Source: Pomphorhynchus laevis (taxonomy: Eukaryota > Acanthocephala > Palaeacanthocephala > Echinorhynchida > Pomphorhynchidae). From it: a DNA stretch of 64,000 nt. Shown here one piece after another: positions 1 to 10,722 of this stretch; positions within the stretch are counted from its first letter, which is position 1, and each line of letters starts with the position of its first letter. Below the pieces are notes generated by a model that had not been told where the DNA came from, ran no database searches, and was given only the letters and a program-made list of their open reading frames with translations. A program made the translations under genes and the position numbers. The stretch spans positions 1 through 64,000 of the forward strand of contig WNNJ02001495.1 of assembly GCA_012934845.2 (NCBI GenBank), written 5' to 3'.

Positions 1-187
1 ATTATATACTATTTATTATATAATATTATATTTAATTATATTTATTACAATATTTAATAGTCATTCAAATTAAATGGAAAGTCTAATTGATGTTAACTAA
101 TATCTTGATTCTATTTAATAAATAATCTTTATTTTCAATCAGACAAACGTCGCCTTAAACTGCTACATTTAAAATATAAATGCCAAT
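1..187. other. AT-rich flank, no gene seen
   Basis: Low-complexity A/T sequence at the window edge, 3' of the minus-strand gene that ends at 188. No reading frame, RNA gene or repeat with recognisable ends is visible. Confidence 0.6.
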
Positions 188-1763
188 TTAACGCAGTTCC
201 TTTTCTATTGCGTGTGCTAGTTTCATTAAATCCATGGCTAAGTTTTGTTTATCCTCTTGAATACGACTGCTTGGATTTTTTGTTTTTATATGGTCTTCGA
301 CTGTTCTAAAATGTGCATTTCTTAATTTGCTCTGAAAGTCTGCATTAAAATGCCTAATTATCTTATCACCATTGCTATGATAACCTTTTGCTTTTATATT
401 CAAATGTACTCAAATGATGAGTATAATGACGAGCTGTATGATGATTTCGGTAGTTTATATCACTCTCAGAAAATTCTCTTGAGAACTGACTTATATTTCC
501 AGGATTTAGTGATGATTCACTTGACCACCATGTCTTTGGGTATTTAGAAAAATTCTGATTGGCAGCGATTTGCTGCTTAGAATAATCATCTAAGCTTTCC
601 TGATTATTGACTCTTTGATCCGGCTGAATTAATTTAATGATACGAATATTATCACCACTATTAAACAGTCGTAATGAGCTTTTTGTTCGTTTATCCCGGA
701 TGATGTTAGTATCATCGCTGCAATTGGCTGTCAAGCTCCGCATCAATTTCGTCATTGATTCAGATGAATATTCGACTGGGCATTCTTTGCCTACGTGTCG
801 TTTCACTTGATTTGCATTTTTAGCATCAAGAGATTTTCCTTTTTCATTTAGTTTGTGTTGTATTTTCTTATTCACATTTCCCTTCTGATTTATTAAACTT
901 TCCTTATTGTATTTTTCTTTTGTCTTGTTGATTTTGTCATTATGCTTCGACTGGATATCAGCAATACTGGAACCGAGTTCAGTAGTACTCTCTTTTGTCA
1001 ATGTTGATTCCGTCGATGTGCTTTCTGAAACGTCTTCTGAATCATCATCACTCTGATATTTTGCGTATAAAGCACTTTCCGAATTTCTGATTTCATCAAT
1101 AGGTTGATTATTAGCATCGCTTTCACTTTGTTGATTACAACGTGGTGGTAGAACTGGCTTTTCCATTTCTTTAGCTATACGTTCCGAAAGACATTCTAAT
1201 TTGATTAATACGGAGCTAAGAACAGCCATTATATCGGTAACAGGAGCTGCAAACAGTACGGTATCCTTTAGCCTAATTGAATTCGTTAAGTTGCATATCA
1301 GCATATTGACATCAGTGTGCAATTGAGCAAACATAATGGATATCTCTTTAAATTCACGTAGTTCGTTTCTTTCTACAACACCCTCATTTTCGATTTGCTG
1401 CTTAAGCTCAGAAATCTTTTGCGTAAGGATGACAAACTTTTCACTTAGTATGGGCTGAACTGGAATTATATCGTATGGACGTTTCATCCGGCAAATACGA
1501 AGTTCATTAATAGCACGCTTTGAACGCTGGCAAGCCTCCTTTAAAAGCTTTCGAAATAACGCAATATCGAAGCTTAGATTAAACCGAAAATTACACTCAG
1601 GAATCATGGTTACATTGTCGAGGTCCAAACAGACGGTTTCGTTATGCATCATAAGTTGTTTCCGCACTCGAACTACACCCAGTATTGCAACCGTAAAGTC
1701 GACCATGCGAATAGCCGTATACATTACATGACCAACTAGATCATGAGCACGATTGCAGGACAT
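188..1763 (-). CDS. Hypothetical coiled-coil-rich protein, probably two exons
   Basis: Function not recognised. The frame opens at an ATG at 1761-1763 (MSCNRAHDLVG) and stays open for about 460 codons to 375. The N-terminal third is mixed helical sequence, including FDIALFRKLLKEACQRSKRA and a likely coiled coil around ILTQKISELKQQIENEG. The middle (about residues 200-270) is acidic and Ser/Thr-rich, and a Lys-rich stretch follows. A second frame running to 188 ends in DLMKLAHAIEKELR and looks like the true C-terminus. The two frames can be joined by a 31-base GT-AG intron (donor after AGCAAAAG near 390, acceptor before GCATTT near 358) or by a longer one of about 80 bases; otherwise there is a frameshift here. 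No signal peptide or membrane segment is evident. The length and complexity of the frame in such AT-rich DNA make it likely real; the start could lie further upstream. Confidence 0.6.
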
Positions 1764-1764
1764 C

Positions 1765-3070
1765 AAATAACTAGAAATACAATCAATTTACAAGTATATC
1801 CGTTGACGATATTGATAAAAAATCGTATTGTATTCACTATAATTTGCCATCTCCTTAATTACTGTGGATTTTCTTTTTATTTTGGCGCCAATATTTATTT
1901 TAATTATGTATATTTTATTTTGTTTTTTTTATAATTATATAACAATACGTAGACTCAGTTAGCTGATTTAATTTCTCATTAATTGAATATGATCATCAAC
2001 ATAGTTTTACTAAATCTAGATATGTTTTGAAGACGCAAAAAACTTAATATTTTTTAATTTGAATACAAAATTTCGAATTCTACAAATTCAAATCTTAAAT
2101 ACCAAGATGCTTGTAATAGCATATGATATGTACAGGTGGTGTTTATTGAATCATGATCACCAACAATTTATTTCAATATATAATTATACCATTTTAATAG
2201 AATTAAAATATAAATAGCAAGCAATTATAACAAATCTTCTATAAAAATGCAAAGAGATACTTATCATATTATAAATATTTTTTTATATAATATAATATTT
2301 ATTATAATAAATTATAATATATTATTTTTATATTATAATATTATGATATTATGTAATTTAATAATATATTATAATATTACGATAAATAATAATTTATTTT
2401 TAATTTTTAATTTTGATCATTAAATCATATTATATTTCATGTTATGGAAATTAGAAAATCAGACCAATTTATTTAAATATATATAACTGAACCATCTTAT
2501 CACATTTTAATGACATTTTATCACATTTCAGAGACACCTTTTAATGTGTCTCTAAATATATCCCATCGTCGTCATTCTCGATATTCTAATTCCTATAAGA
2601 TGAAATCAAAAGAAAGTTAAATTTAGCAGCTACGTTCGACTGCAACATACTTTTCCGAGGTATTTTATTCTAAGAGAAGTATGTAATTATGAAATATTTT
2701 TATCTAAAATATCTATGTATATATTGAAAATTTTGAAATTACAAAATATGAAAGATATGAAGGAAGCATATATGGTGACACTAAGATATAAACATTTATT
2801 ATAAATCAATTTCATTATCTCTAATTTAAGTTTGTCAATTAAAAGACGGCACAAATCAATTGTGCTTGTCAATTTCGTTCAAAATAAATTATTTTTTGAT
2901 AAAAACAATTTATTTCGTTCAAAATAAATTATTTTTTGATAAAAACAATTTATTTTTTCATTCATAAAATCGTAATGCAACAATAAATAAAAATAATTAT
3001 TTAAAAATTAAACCTTTAAATTTTATTTAAAAAACTTTTAAAATTAAGTATTTTTTATATTTAAAAAATA
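1765..3070. other. Non-coding AT-rich stretch with a repeat-end relic
   Basis: No gene seen. A fragment at about 1880-1970 carries the motif ACGTAGACTCAGTTAGCTGA and its A/T-rich lead-in, which matches the end of the PLE-associated repeat near 57.2 kb. Two tandem copies of a roughly 40-base unit starting TTCGTTCAAAATAAATTA lie at about 2875-2953. Confidence 0.5.
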
Positions 3071-3073
3071 GTA

Positions 3074-3237
3074 TTATACTTTAGAATATTTCAGGCGAGA
3101 TTGCTTATCTAGCTCAGCATTCACTACTGGATCAGGTACATTCAGATTTGTAAGGTTTAGTTGTAATTTAAAGTAAGAATAAATTACATTGTTGGCCTTA
3201 AAAGCTTTAAGCCTAAATCGAATATTTGCGATATAAT
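3074..3237 (-). CDS. Terminal exon of an unidentified gene
   Basis: A good acceptor (TTTTATTTTAG at 3238-3248) is followed by 53 codons and a stop. The peptide runs from YIANIRFRLKAFKANN to LDKQSRLKYSKV and includes NVPDPVVNAELD. It is helical and charged, unlike the A/T noise around it. It starts with two bases of a split codon, so an upstream exon must end in phase 1; that exon was not found. The bases just upstream of the acceptor belong to a 60-base repeat duplicated at 3628-3687, so an insertion has altered the intron. A distant resemblance to C1D/Sas10-type sequence was considered but is too weak to name. It could be a fossil exon. Confidence 0.4.
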
Positions 3238-3240
3238 CTA

Positions 3241-3687
3241 AAATAAAATATAAAGATAAATTTAAATATAAGTGTGGGGACCACATCAATGCTTGTATTT
3301 TTGCATAAATGTTAGAAAACGAAATTTTGAGGATTTTATTGTAGACCTGATGATAGCATGAGCTATCGAAATATTGAATTTTTACAAATAAAGAGAAATT
3401 ATGTTCTTCTTTGTTCCAGTAAATAATCAAAAATGGAAGAACACTATGGGTTTAGAGTTTATTACTAAAACATTAATACTAATAATTAATTAATAATTAA
3501 TTAATTTTACCACTAATTAATTAATAATTTTTTTTAAATTAAATTGCAATCGCTAGTACACTGATTTTGTACATTGATTTTGTTTTTTCATTTTCTTGTT
3601 TCAAAATGGGTGTTGTTCAATTTTATCAAATAAAATATAAAGATAAATTTAAATATAAGTGTGGGGACCACATCAATGCTTGTATTT
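3241..3687. repeat. Insertion bounded by identical 60-base direct repeats
   Basis: Positions 3241-3300 and 3628-3687 are identical and both contain AGTGTGGGGACCACATC. The 327 bases between them include, at about 3349-3372, the stem-loop CTGATGATAGC...GCTATCGAAA that recurs at PLE ends elsewhere in the window. The arrangement looks like a short PLE-derived insertion or a local duplication. Confidence 0.65.
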
Positions 3688-4830
3688 GATCATTTAAAAT
3701 GTAAAAGGTAATTATTATTCTTCGTTCCTTTAAAACTACATAGGTTATGGTGTCAGCTTACAAGTTTTCTAATTTGCTATATTATACACTATATATCTAT
3801 AATCTATCGTTTTTAATGATATTCATTCAAAGACATATTTTACATTTAAATTATACCTGTAACTGAAATGTTAAGTGTTAAACACATTTTTTGTGTATTT
3901 AAAGTATATAATCCAAAGGTTAAGGTATAATAACTAACATTTAAGGTTTTTATTAAAGCATAACTTCTCCTTATTATATATCCTATATATCTCTGTAATT
4001 TTACATTTAGTAACAATTTAATTAATAGACATCAAGAAAGAAATTGAGTTTATTTGATATTTCGTTAACTTCTAAAATCATCAGAAATTTAAAATTGTAT
4101 ATTTTACAGGTGATTACCTGTAATAATATAGGTAATTAATTATAATTACCTATATTTACAGGTAATTTATATAAACATAGTATATATTAATGTTTGGTCA
4201 ACGCGGCAATATGTGTTGGTTCACAAAGTAATTCGACATTTGGCTAAATCGGTATTTTTTAGTATTTATTTATTTTATTAACTTTGATGTACTCGACAAC
4301 TTAAACACCTAATTAAATGTTTTTATGTAGCGATTTCTAAGATGATACACGCGATTGAATTGCTACACTTTCATGCAAACTTAGCTTCACTAACATTCGT
4401 TGATGTAGTGCTTTAAAATTGCCGACGATGTTTCACTGCATATTCAAATGCTCTCTTATTGAAATATAAAATATGAAAATCATCATATTTTAAAGATGAA
4501 TAAAAAATGGGAAAGCTTTATTTGATATTTCGCTAACCTCTGTGAGCATTTTCAAAAAATTACAATTTTATTTTTTTAATGTATCGTCGAATATAATAAT
4601 TATAATAATGTATCGTATAAATATAATATAAATAATATTATAGATATATAATATTATTTTATTATTATATTATAATATTACTATATCATAAATAATATTT
4701 GATAATAATATTCAACAAACTTACCAGATTTTAAAATTACCTTGTCTTTTTATAAAGCTGTTTATCTTTTTATCGTTAAATTTCTCTTTATAATTTGTTC
4801 AACAAAACTAACCCCGCTTATGTTATTCAG

Positions 4831-7800
4831 ATTCCTTCGCTTAAAGAAGATATTATAATTCCTGACTATTGTAGTTTGATTGGTGACGATGACACTTGTA
4901 TCAACGCTTGGGTTGGTCCAGCCGGAACTGTTTCACCTCTCCACACTGATCCACGTGCCAATTTTCTATGCCAAGTGAGTATTTAAACTCACAAGTAAGA
5001 CTCGCAACCTTTCAATTTTTGAAAATGTTAAACAAAAAAATCAAGCTAAGTTTTATAAAATTATAAAATAACTTTATTTTTTAAACCGACTGATGCTTTA
5101 AAATAACTTCTACTGTACATTTTATTAGCAAGTAATAAAAGACAAAATAATTTATCAACAAAATCGTTTTTCAATAATAAATTACTATAGTCACTCCTAA
5201 TAACGTCCAAGCAAGTGGTTATTTCTGTTCCACATTTTGTCACTTAATCGACACGTAGTATTTCTTCCATTTACAATTTGCTTAAGTTCACGATCGATTT
5301 CGAACAAGTGATTCACAGTAAATAAGTCTATCTTAATTTCGGTGTAAGTTTTTGATAAACAAAGAACACATAAAAGGCTAGTTATCAGAAAATTTACAAA
5401 TCAAATTTTATAACAGGTCAAAACTTCAAAATCAAATTGAAATCGATGAACACATCTAAAAGTACAAATCGAAAAAACTCACTAATAATACCAAACATGT
5501 AATACTAATGTATTTCTTAACCTATTTGTTATTTACATTAATTAAACTAATGATCGTTGCATTAAAAATAATATTTAAACGGTCAAAACCTTTCAGTGTC
5601 TAAAGATGCTAAAATACTGAACTTGTTTAGCATTCCTAAGTTTCTCATTCATTTTTGTTAAACGTTTTTATTTAGAAATTTTTAATTGTGAAATTAAAAA
5701 CTAATTGCTTTGAGAATTAAAACGTTTCGATAAAATGCCGTTGGTCGTTATTCTACCATACCGTTCAAACTAAAATGTATGCCCTGATTTCAAGAGACAA
5801 CGATATGATGTCTGAGTACTTTGCATTTTCGTTCACGATTATAATATTTGGTTCACATTAGAGATCACGACTTCAATATAAAGACGAAATTGTAATACAA
5901 AATTACACAAATCAATGCAATATATAGATAATGCCTGATTTTATCTTTGAATAACAATCATTGACTTTTTAATATTTAAATATTAAATAGTATTTAATAT
6001 TTATTATTAAAATATAATATTAATTTTTTATTAAAATATTAATTTTTATATTAGTGATTTACTTATTTAATCGATATTTTATTATATTCTAATAAAATTA
6101 TTAAAATTATGATATTTTTTAATATTTAAATTAATGTTCAATTATTTTCTTAATAATTAATTAGTAAGGAATGATGTTTGTTAATTATCAAAAAATTTCA
6201 ATTATTTTCTCCCATTCATTACACAAATTTATTTGTTATCGATTTTTGATTGAGTTTGAAAATTTTTTGAATTAAATTTTATATGAAATTTCACACATAT
6301 TATATCTGATATATGAACTTTACATGTTATTAAATTTAATAATATAATAAAATCAAATAAATTATATGAATAGTATTCATTATTAAAATTATTTACATTT
6401 TTGATATTGACTTACGATTTAGCATTACATACGAGAATATAATAATGAAACCAATGTTATTTTATATTCATTTGCCAATATCATGGGTTCTGCGACGTTT
6501 ATTTCATTTTTTACATTTAAAAATCATTTAAAAATTGTTTTTAATGCTTTCATACCTCCCAAAATATTTCATGCTGTTTAATTAAATAGATTGTTTAAAA
6601 TATAAATATACTTTAGTACGATTTTTGATTGGTATAGATGTAGAGATATAGATCAAATACATAATATATTATATAATATAAAATATAAAATATATGTAAA
6701 AAAATTTATTTTATAGATAATATTAAGAGTATGAAATAATTAAACCTTTACTAGCATATATTTAAAATCGAATTCTGTAAGATATCCAGAACACATGTCA
6801 CTTCTCATCCCATATTGTATTTTCAATCTTTTTTCACATGGCATTATATATTCTCGATATTTTGCTTGTGTATCATATGATATGCTGGACAAACAAAATT
6901 ATATGAATGGTTTGTAGACAAGTAAGTATATTCTTGTTATTTTCACAACCTTAAATAGGCTCTCCACTTGTCACTGAGTTTGATTGTTCCTGGATTGACG
7001 TAGACCCGTATAATTTCTATTCACACATTAGCTGTTTTGTCAGAAACTGGCACCATTACACAATTCCTTGTGTTTCTTTCAATAATTTTGAAAGGCCACT
7101 GCATTAGTATAACTTTCGATATTCTATTTTCTACTAAAAAGGACTTATCCATTTCGACAACTTTATCTACCATATTCATTTACCGACCCAACATCAAATC
7201 AGAATTATAACGATCTTCTGACATAAAGACGATACTTTAAGCATCTATTTGAGACAGTGTTCTTATCAAGCTTAATAAATGAATAAATAGCTAATTGTGA
7301 ATCGTCTTTATACCAAAAGAATAAAATATTATTTTAAATCTTTGCTTTTCATAATACATCTATTCTTTTTATTCAAAACCATGCCATTTTGGCAGATTAA
7401 TTTGCCATTTTTATGAATTTTCAATTTTGTGCGATTAAACATTTTTAAATGTCTCTTTGTTAAATTCCATCCCACTGATTTCATGTTTTATATTTTAACT
7501 ATATAAGCATGCAATATTTTTGGTGTTTTGAAAGAAAAAAGAACCGAAAAACTGGGGTAAATATTTGTAAAAATAATCGTAATAATCTAAAATGATTAAA
7601 AAATACGTCATACCAGATGCTATACTTCCAAATTTACTCTTACGTCATTCTTTTGTGCACAATTTTGTTTTGCTGTTTGATAACTAAGAAATCAAATTTC
7701 ACTTATAATAATCTTAAAATTACACAAATTAATATTAAAGAATTAATAATCTTACTTTTTAAATATTAAAGTCCTTTCCCATTAACAAATTTGTTAAATT

Positions 7801-10106
7801 ATTAAATTCTTTATATAAACACTACCTTCTTTGATGAAGACTTTAAAAAAAATATCATCTTCAACTAGTCTATCAGTAATAAATCGTTTTATTTAGATTA
7901 AAGGCACCAAATACGTTCGACTGATTAGCCATGAATATACAGATAAGGTATATCCTTATGACTCGCTGTTTTTGTGGAACACAAGCCAGGTAAGATGTAG
8001 TCTAAGTTTAAATATATGCATTCAATCAACGAATTTGATGCATAAAACTACAATGATTATTAAATTTAACGGCATAACGCTATAAAGCAAAAGTTTAACG
8101 CTTATTTATTGTTCTTTTATGATGATAATGAATGAATTACGATATCTTTGTAATTTAGTAGATCACTATATTTCTATCATAGAGATAAAACTAATGAAAT
8201 ACCCGTCATTGAACTTAATATAATTTACTAATAAAATTAATTCAGATAAGGAATTTAATGAATTTAAATAAAATTTCCATAAAATTTATAAAAATTTGCT
8301 TTATTGAATGAAAATATTTGTTGCAAAGCATTAGCTTTTTTATTAACGAACAAAATTTAACTTTAAAAATATATATATTGGACTTTTGGTTAATCTTTTT
8401 TAAACTTTCGGTTATTAAGTCTAACCATCCTCAGAAAAATCTGCAGAGTAAAAATTAATTTGATCAATATAAGAAGCAGAGATATAGATTAAAATACATT
8501 GTCAAATCTATTCTATCTGATTAATTTACAAACAAGTTTACAGATTAATATTAAATAATATAATTATGTTATATTAAAATATTTTGTAGTAATGAATCCA
8601 ATATTTTATTATAAATCCAATATAATATTGGATTTATTAAATAATATGCAATATATTCTCTAAACTGTGATATAATTTCTATATTAGCGACTTAAAGTAT
8701 TTGGATATTAGCAAGTTACAAATAAGTATTTTATTAAAATCCTTCAAATTAATGTTATCAAAATTATTATTTAAAAACAAAGTAATAATCGTAAAATAAC
8801 GTATTAATTTTATTATTCAATGGAAAATATAATCTAAAGTTTAAATAATTTTAAATACTTTACTTATTAAATATTATTAAAAGTTATTAATAATTTTGTA
8901 ATTAATAATTTTGTTAAAATATTGGTGACTAAAAATTTGCAACCAAAATAATAAATTGTAGGCCGCACTCAAATCAGAATAATGTCTTTTACGACATTTA
9001 GTACTATTTATAATGTTAATTGCGACCCCTAACCTATTTACCCACATTACCTTAATTTTAAAGCTTCTTTACAAGGGAAATTTCGCTTTTTTCATAATTC
9101 ATAGCACTAACCTGTAAGTTGTTTTTTGTTGTTGTTTGCTTTTGCACATACCTTCATTAAAAATCGCTGGTTGAGGTGGTATAGTTTGACTGAGATGGTA
9201 TTATAGTCTTTATTTAGTTCGAGAAATTGTGTAGAAATGCACTTTGCTGCATTTTCGTTGAATTTGAAAATTTTTGATTGCTCCGACATGTCACTCACAC
9301 TGTACATTTTGACTATAAATTAGTACTATTTATAATGTTGATTGCAATCCTTAACATATTCACCCAAAGATATTTATCCTCAAATATTTGTAAAACTTCT
9401 CTCAGTAACTCTTATTTCCACAAGATATTTTTCATTTCATAATGACTGTGTATTAAACTTTGAATTAAAGGGTACTCTTTATTCATCCTATTTTTTTGAC
9501 ATTTTAGATCAATAAAGTAAGGGTTCAGTAGATAATATTTTTTACTTTAAATTTTTAATAGGTGAATGTAATTATCACTCCAATATGAAATTTACCCCAA
9601 AATTAAACTTAATTTAACATAATATTAACTTAATATTAAGTAACTTTATAAAAGTAAAAATTTGTAATATAATTTTAATACAAAGATATTTGTAATACAA
9701 AATTTTTGTATTACTTTGGAAAATCATGAATATCAGTATAAATCTATGCACTGTAGATGATCTATATATTGTAGCGTATTCAACAGTGTATTTTGTGCCC
9801 TTAACATGACGAGTCTGAATTTATTGACTTTTATTATTTTGATTTAAAATAGATTAATCACAATATCAAAGTGTTTACTTTATTTACTAATTTTGTGTTC
9901 AGGTTGATATGGATAATGCTGATTATGAAAAATACCCGCTGTTCAAAGATGTTCCATACACGGACTGCATATTAAAGCCGGGAAACATTTTGTATATTCC
10001 GCCATTGTATTGGCATTATGTTCGATCACTAAGTACAAGCATATCGTTGAATATATGGTTTGGAGAAGACCACGATGCAGTCAATAAACCATCGGATAGC
10101 ATGTGA
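4831..10106 (+). CDS. KDM8: KDM8/JMJD5-type JmjC oxygenase, C-terminal three exons
   Basis: Encodes the JmjC catalytic half of KDM8/JMJD5, a nuclear Fe(II)/2-oxoglutarate-dependent oxygenase. Exons are 4831-4974 (48 codons), 7897-7989 (31) and 9903-10106 (67 plus TGA), all phase 0 with AG acceptors and GT donors. Exon 1 reads [16 protein letters not shown] then [18 protein letters not shown], containing the HxD iron-binding pair. Exon 2 reads [18 protein letters not shown] then LFLWNTSQ. Exon 3 contains [37 protein letters not shown] (the distal iron-binding His) and [11 protein letters not shown]. This order and spacing match the human protein. The N-terminal exons (the YTDE/W region) were not found between 1.9 and 4.8 kb; they may lie outside the window or in a gap I could not read. 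An AATAAA lies at 10374-10379. Introns of 2.9 and 1.9 kb contain transposon debris. The gene converges on ERCC6L. Confidence 0.9.
4990..5410 (-). pseudogene. Coding-like remnant, unidentified
   Basis: Two overlapping minus-strand frames look protein-like. One runs from about 5385 to 5190 and reads [20 protein letters not shown] (possibly a signal peptide) then [20 protein letters not shown] and [15 protein letters not shown]. The second continues to 5061 and reads [20 protein letters not shown]. No ATG leads the first frame and no intron joins the two cleanly. It lies antisense in KDM8 intron 1. It may be a decayed host exon; the family was not recognised. Confidence 0.25.
6780..7500 (-). mobile_element. 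Merlin/ISXO2-like DNA transposase, decayed
   Basis: Minus-strand translation in several interrupted frames recovers the order of the IS1595/ISXO2-like transposase used by Merlin DNA transposons: a zinc-ribbon-like start ([15 protein letters not shown], near 7400), the first catalytic block [13 protein letters not shown] (about 7150), [12 protein letters not shown], and the second block [16 protein letters not shown] (about 6970-7020, with the SD-WRAY signature). The C-terminal [16 protein letters not shown] and HVKKDLKYNMG (about 6800-6890) matches the usual H-T-Q-x-I-E-x-x-W block. Stops and frame changes break it, so it is a fossil. It lies antisense in KDM8 intron 1. Terminal inverted repeats were not identified. 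Confidence 0.65.
9152..9307 (-). CDS. Possible first exon of an unknown gene
   Basis: An ATG at 9305-9307 opens a 52-codon frame (or 46 codons from the inner ATG at MSEQSK) ending at a good donor, AATGAAG|GTATGT, at 9151-9152. The peptide contains [20 protein letters not shown] and [15 protein letters not shown], amphipathic helix-like sequence resembling a small coiled-coil subunit. The following exon was not found. It lies antisense inside KDM8 intron 2. A block at 8999-9046 recurs just upstream at 9322-9366, so the locus has been locally duplicated. Confidence 0.3.
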
Positions 10107-10722
10107 AAAATAAGATTTTTCTTAAGAATGAGTCTAAGAGATCATTTTTATCGTTATTAAACCAAATCCAACTGCTACGGAAAAATATCTTAATATTTAA
10201 AACTATGTTATAGGTAAATACGTTATCAGCTTCTACGCGTGTCGCAAATGCAAATAAGTTGTCAAGATTAATAATTTTGGACACCACATGTTGATCAAGC
10301 GCAACGGTAATCATAATTGATGTGATAATAAATTTGATAGATGTAATCTTAATTGAAAATACAAGGCTCAATCAATAAACATGCAAGCAATAAAACGTTT
10401 GTATGTTTGCAATTCTAAGAGTCGTTGAAGCGTACCGCTCCGATTGAAAGTATTTAATGAATTAAGAGAGTGAAAAATATATTAAAGATTCCAAAGGAAA
10501 ATTTTAATAAACATTCCTCTGGTGATCAGTTATTTGGGATACACCATTTTGAATCGTGCCTGATTCATAAATCTTAAATATTATCAATATTTTGATGTAC
10601 TAAATGTTTGCTGACATGTTTTAAAAATTCACAAATCACTAAAAGACGGTTAAATATATTTGCAATGTTAAAATAATATACACAGTATCGTTATAGCAGC
10701 ATTACATAATTATACATGGCAA
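10107..10722. other. Convergent 3' intergenic region
   Basis: Lies between the KDM8 stop (10106, plus) and the ERCC6L stop (10723, minus). It holds a plus-strand AATAAA at 10374-10379 suited to KDM8. No clear AATAAA was seen for the minus-strand gene. No other gene is visible. Confidence 0.5.

Noticed and set aside
3074-3237. Naming the exon as C1D/Sas10 family
   Set aside because: Only a loose pattern match over about 30 residues, with no diagnostic motif.
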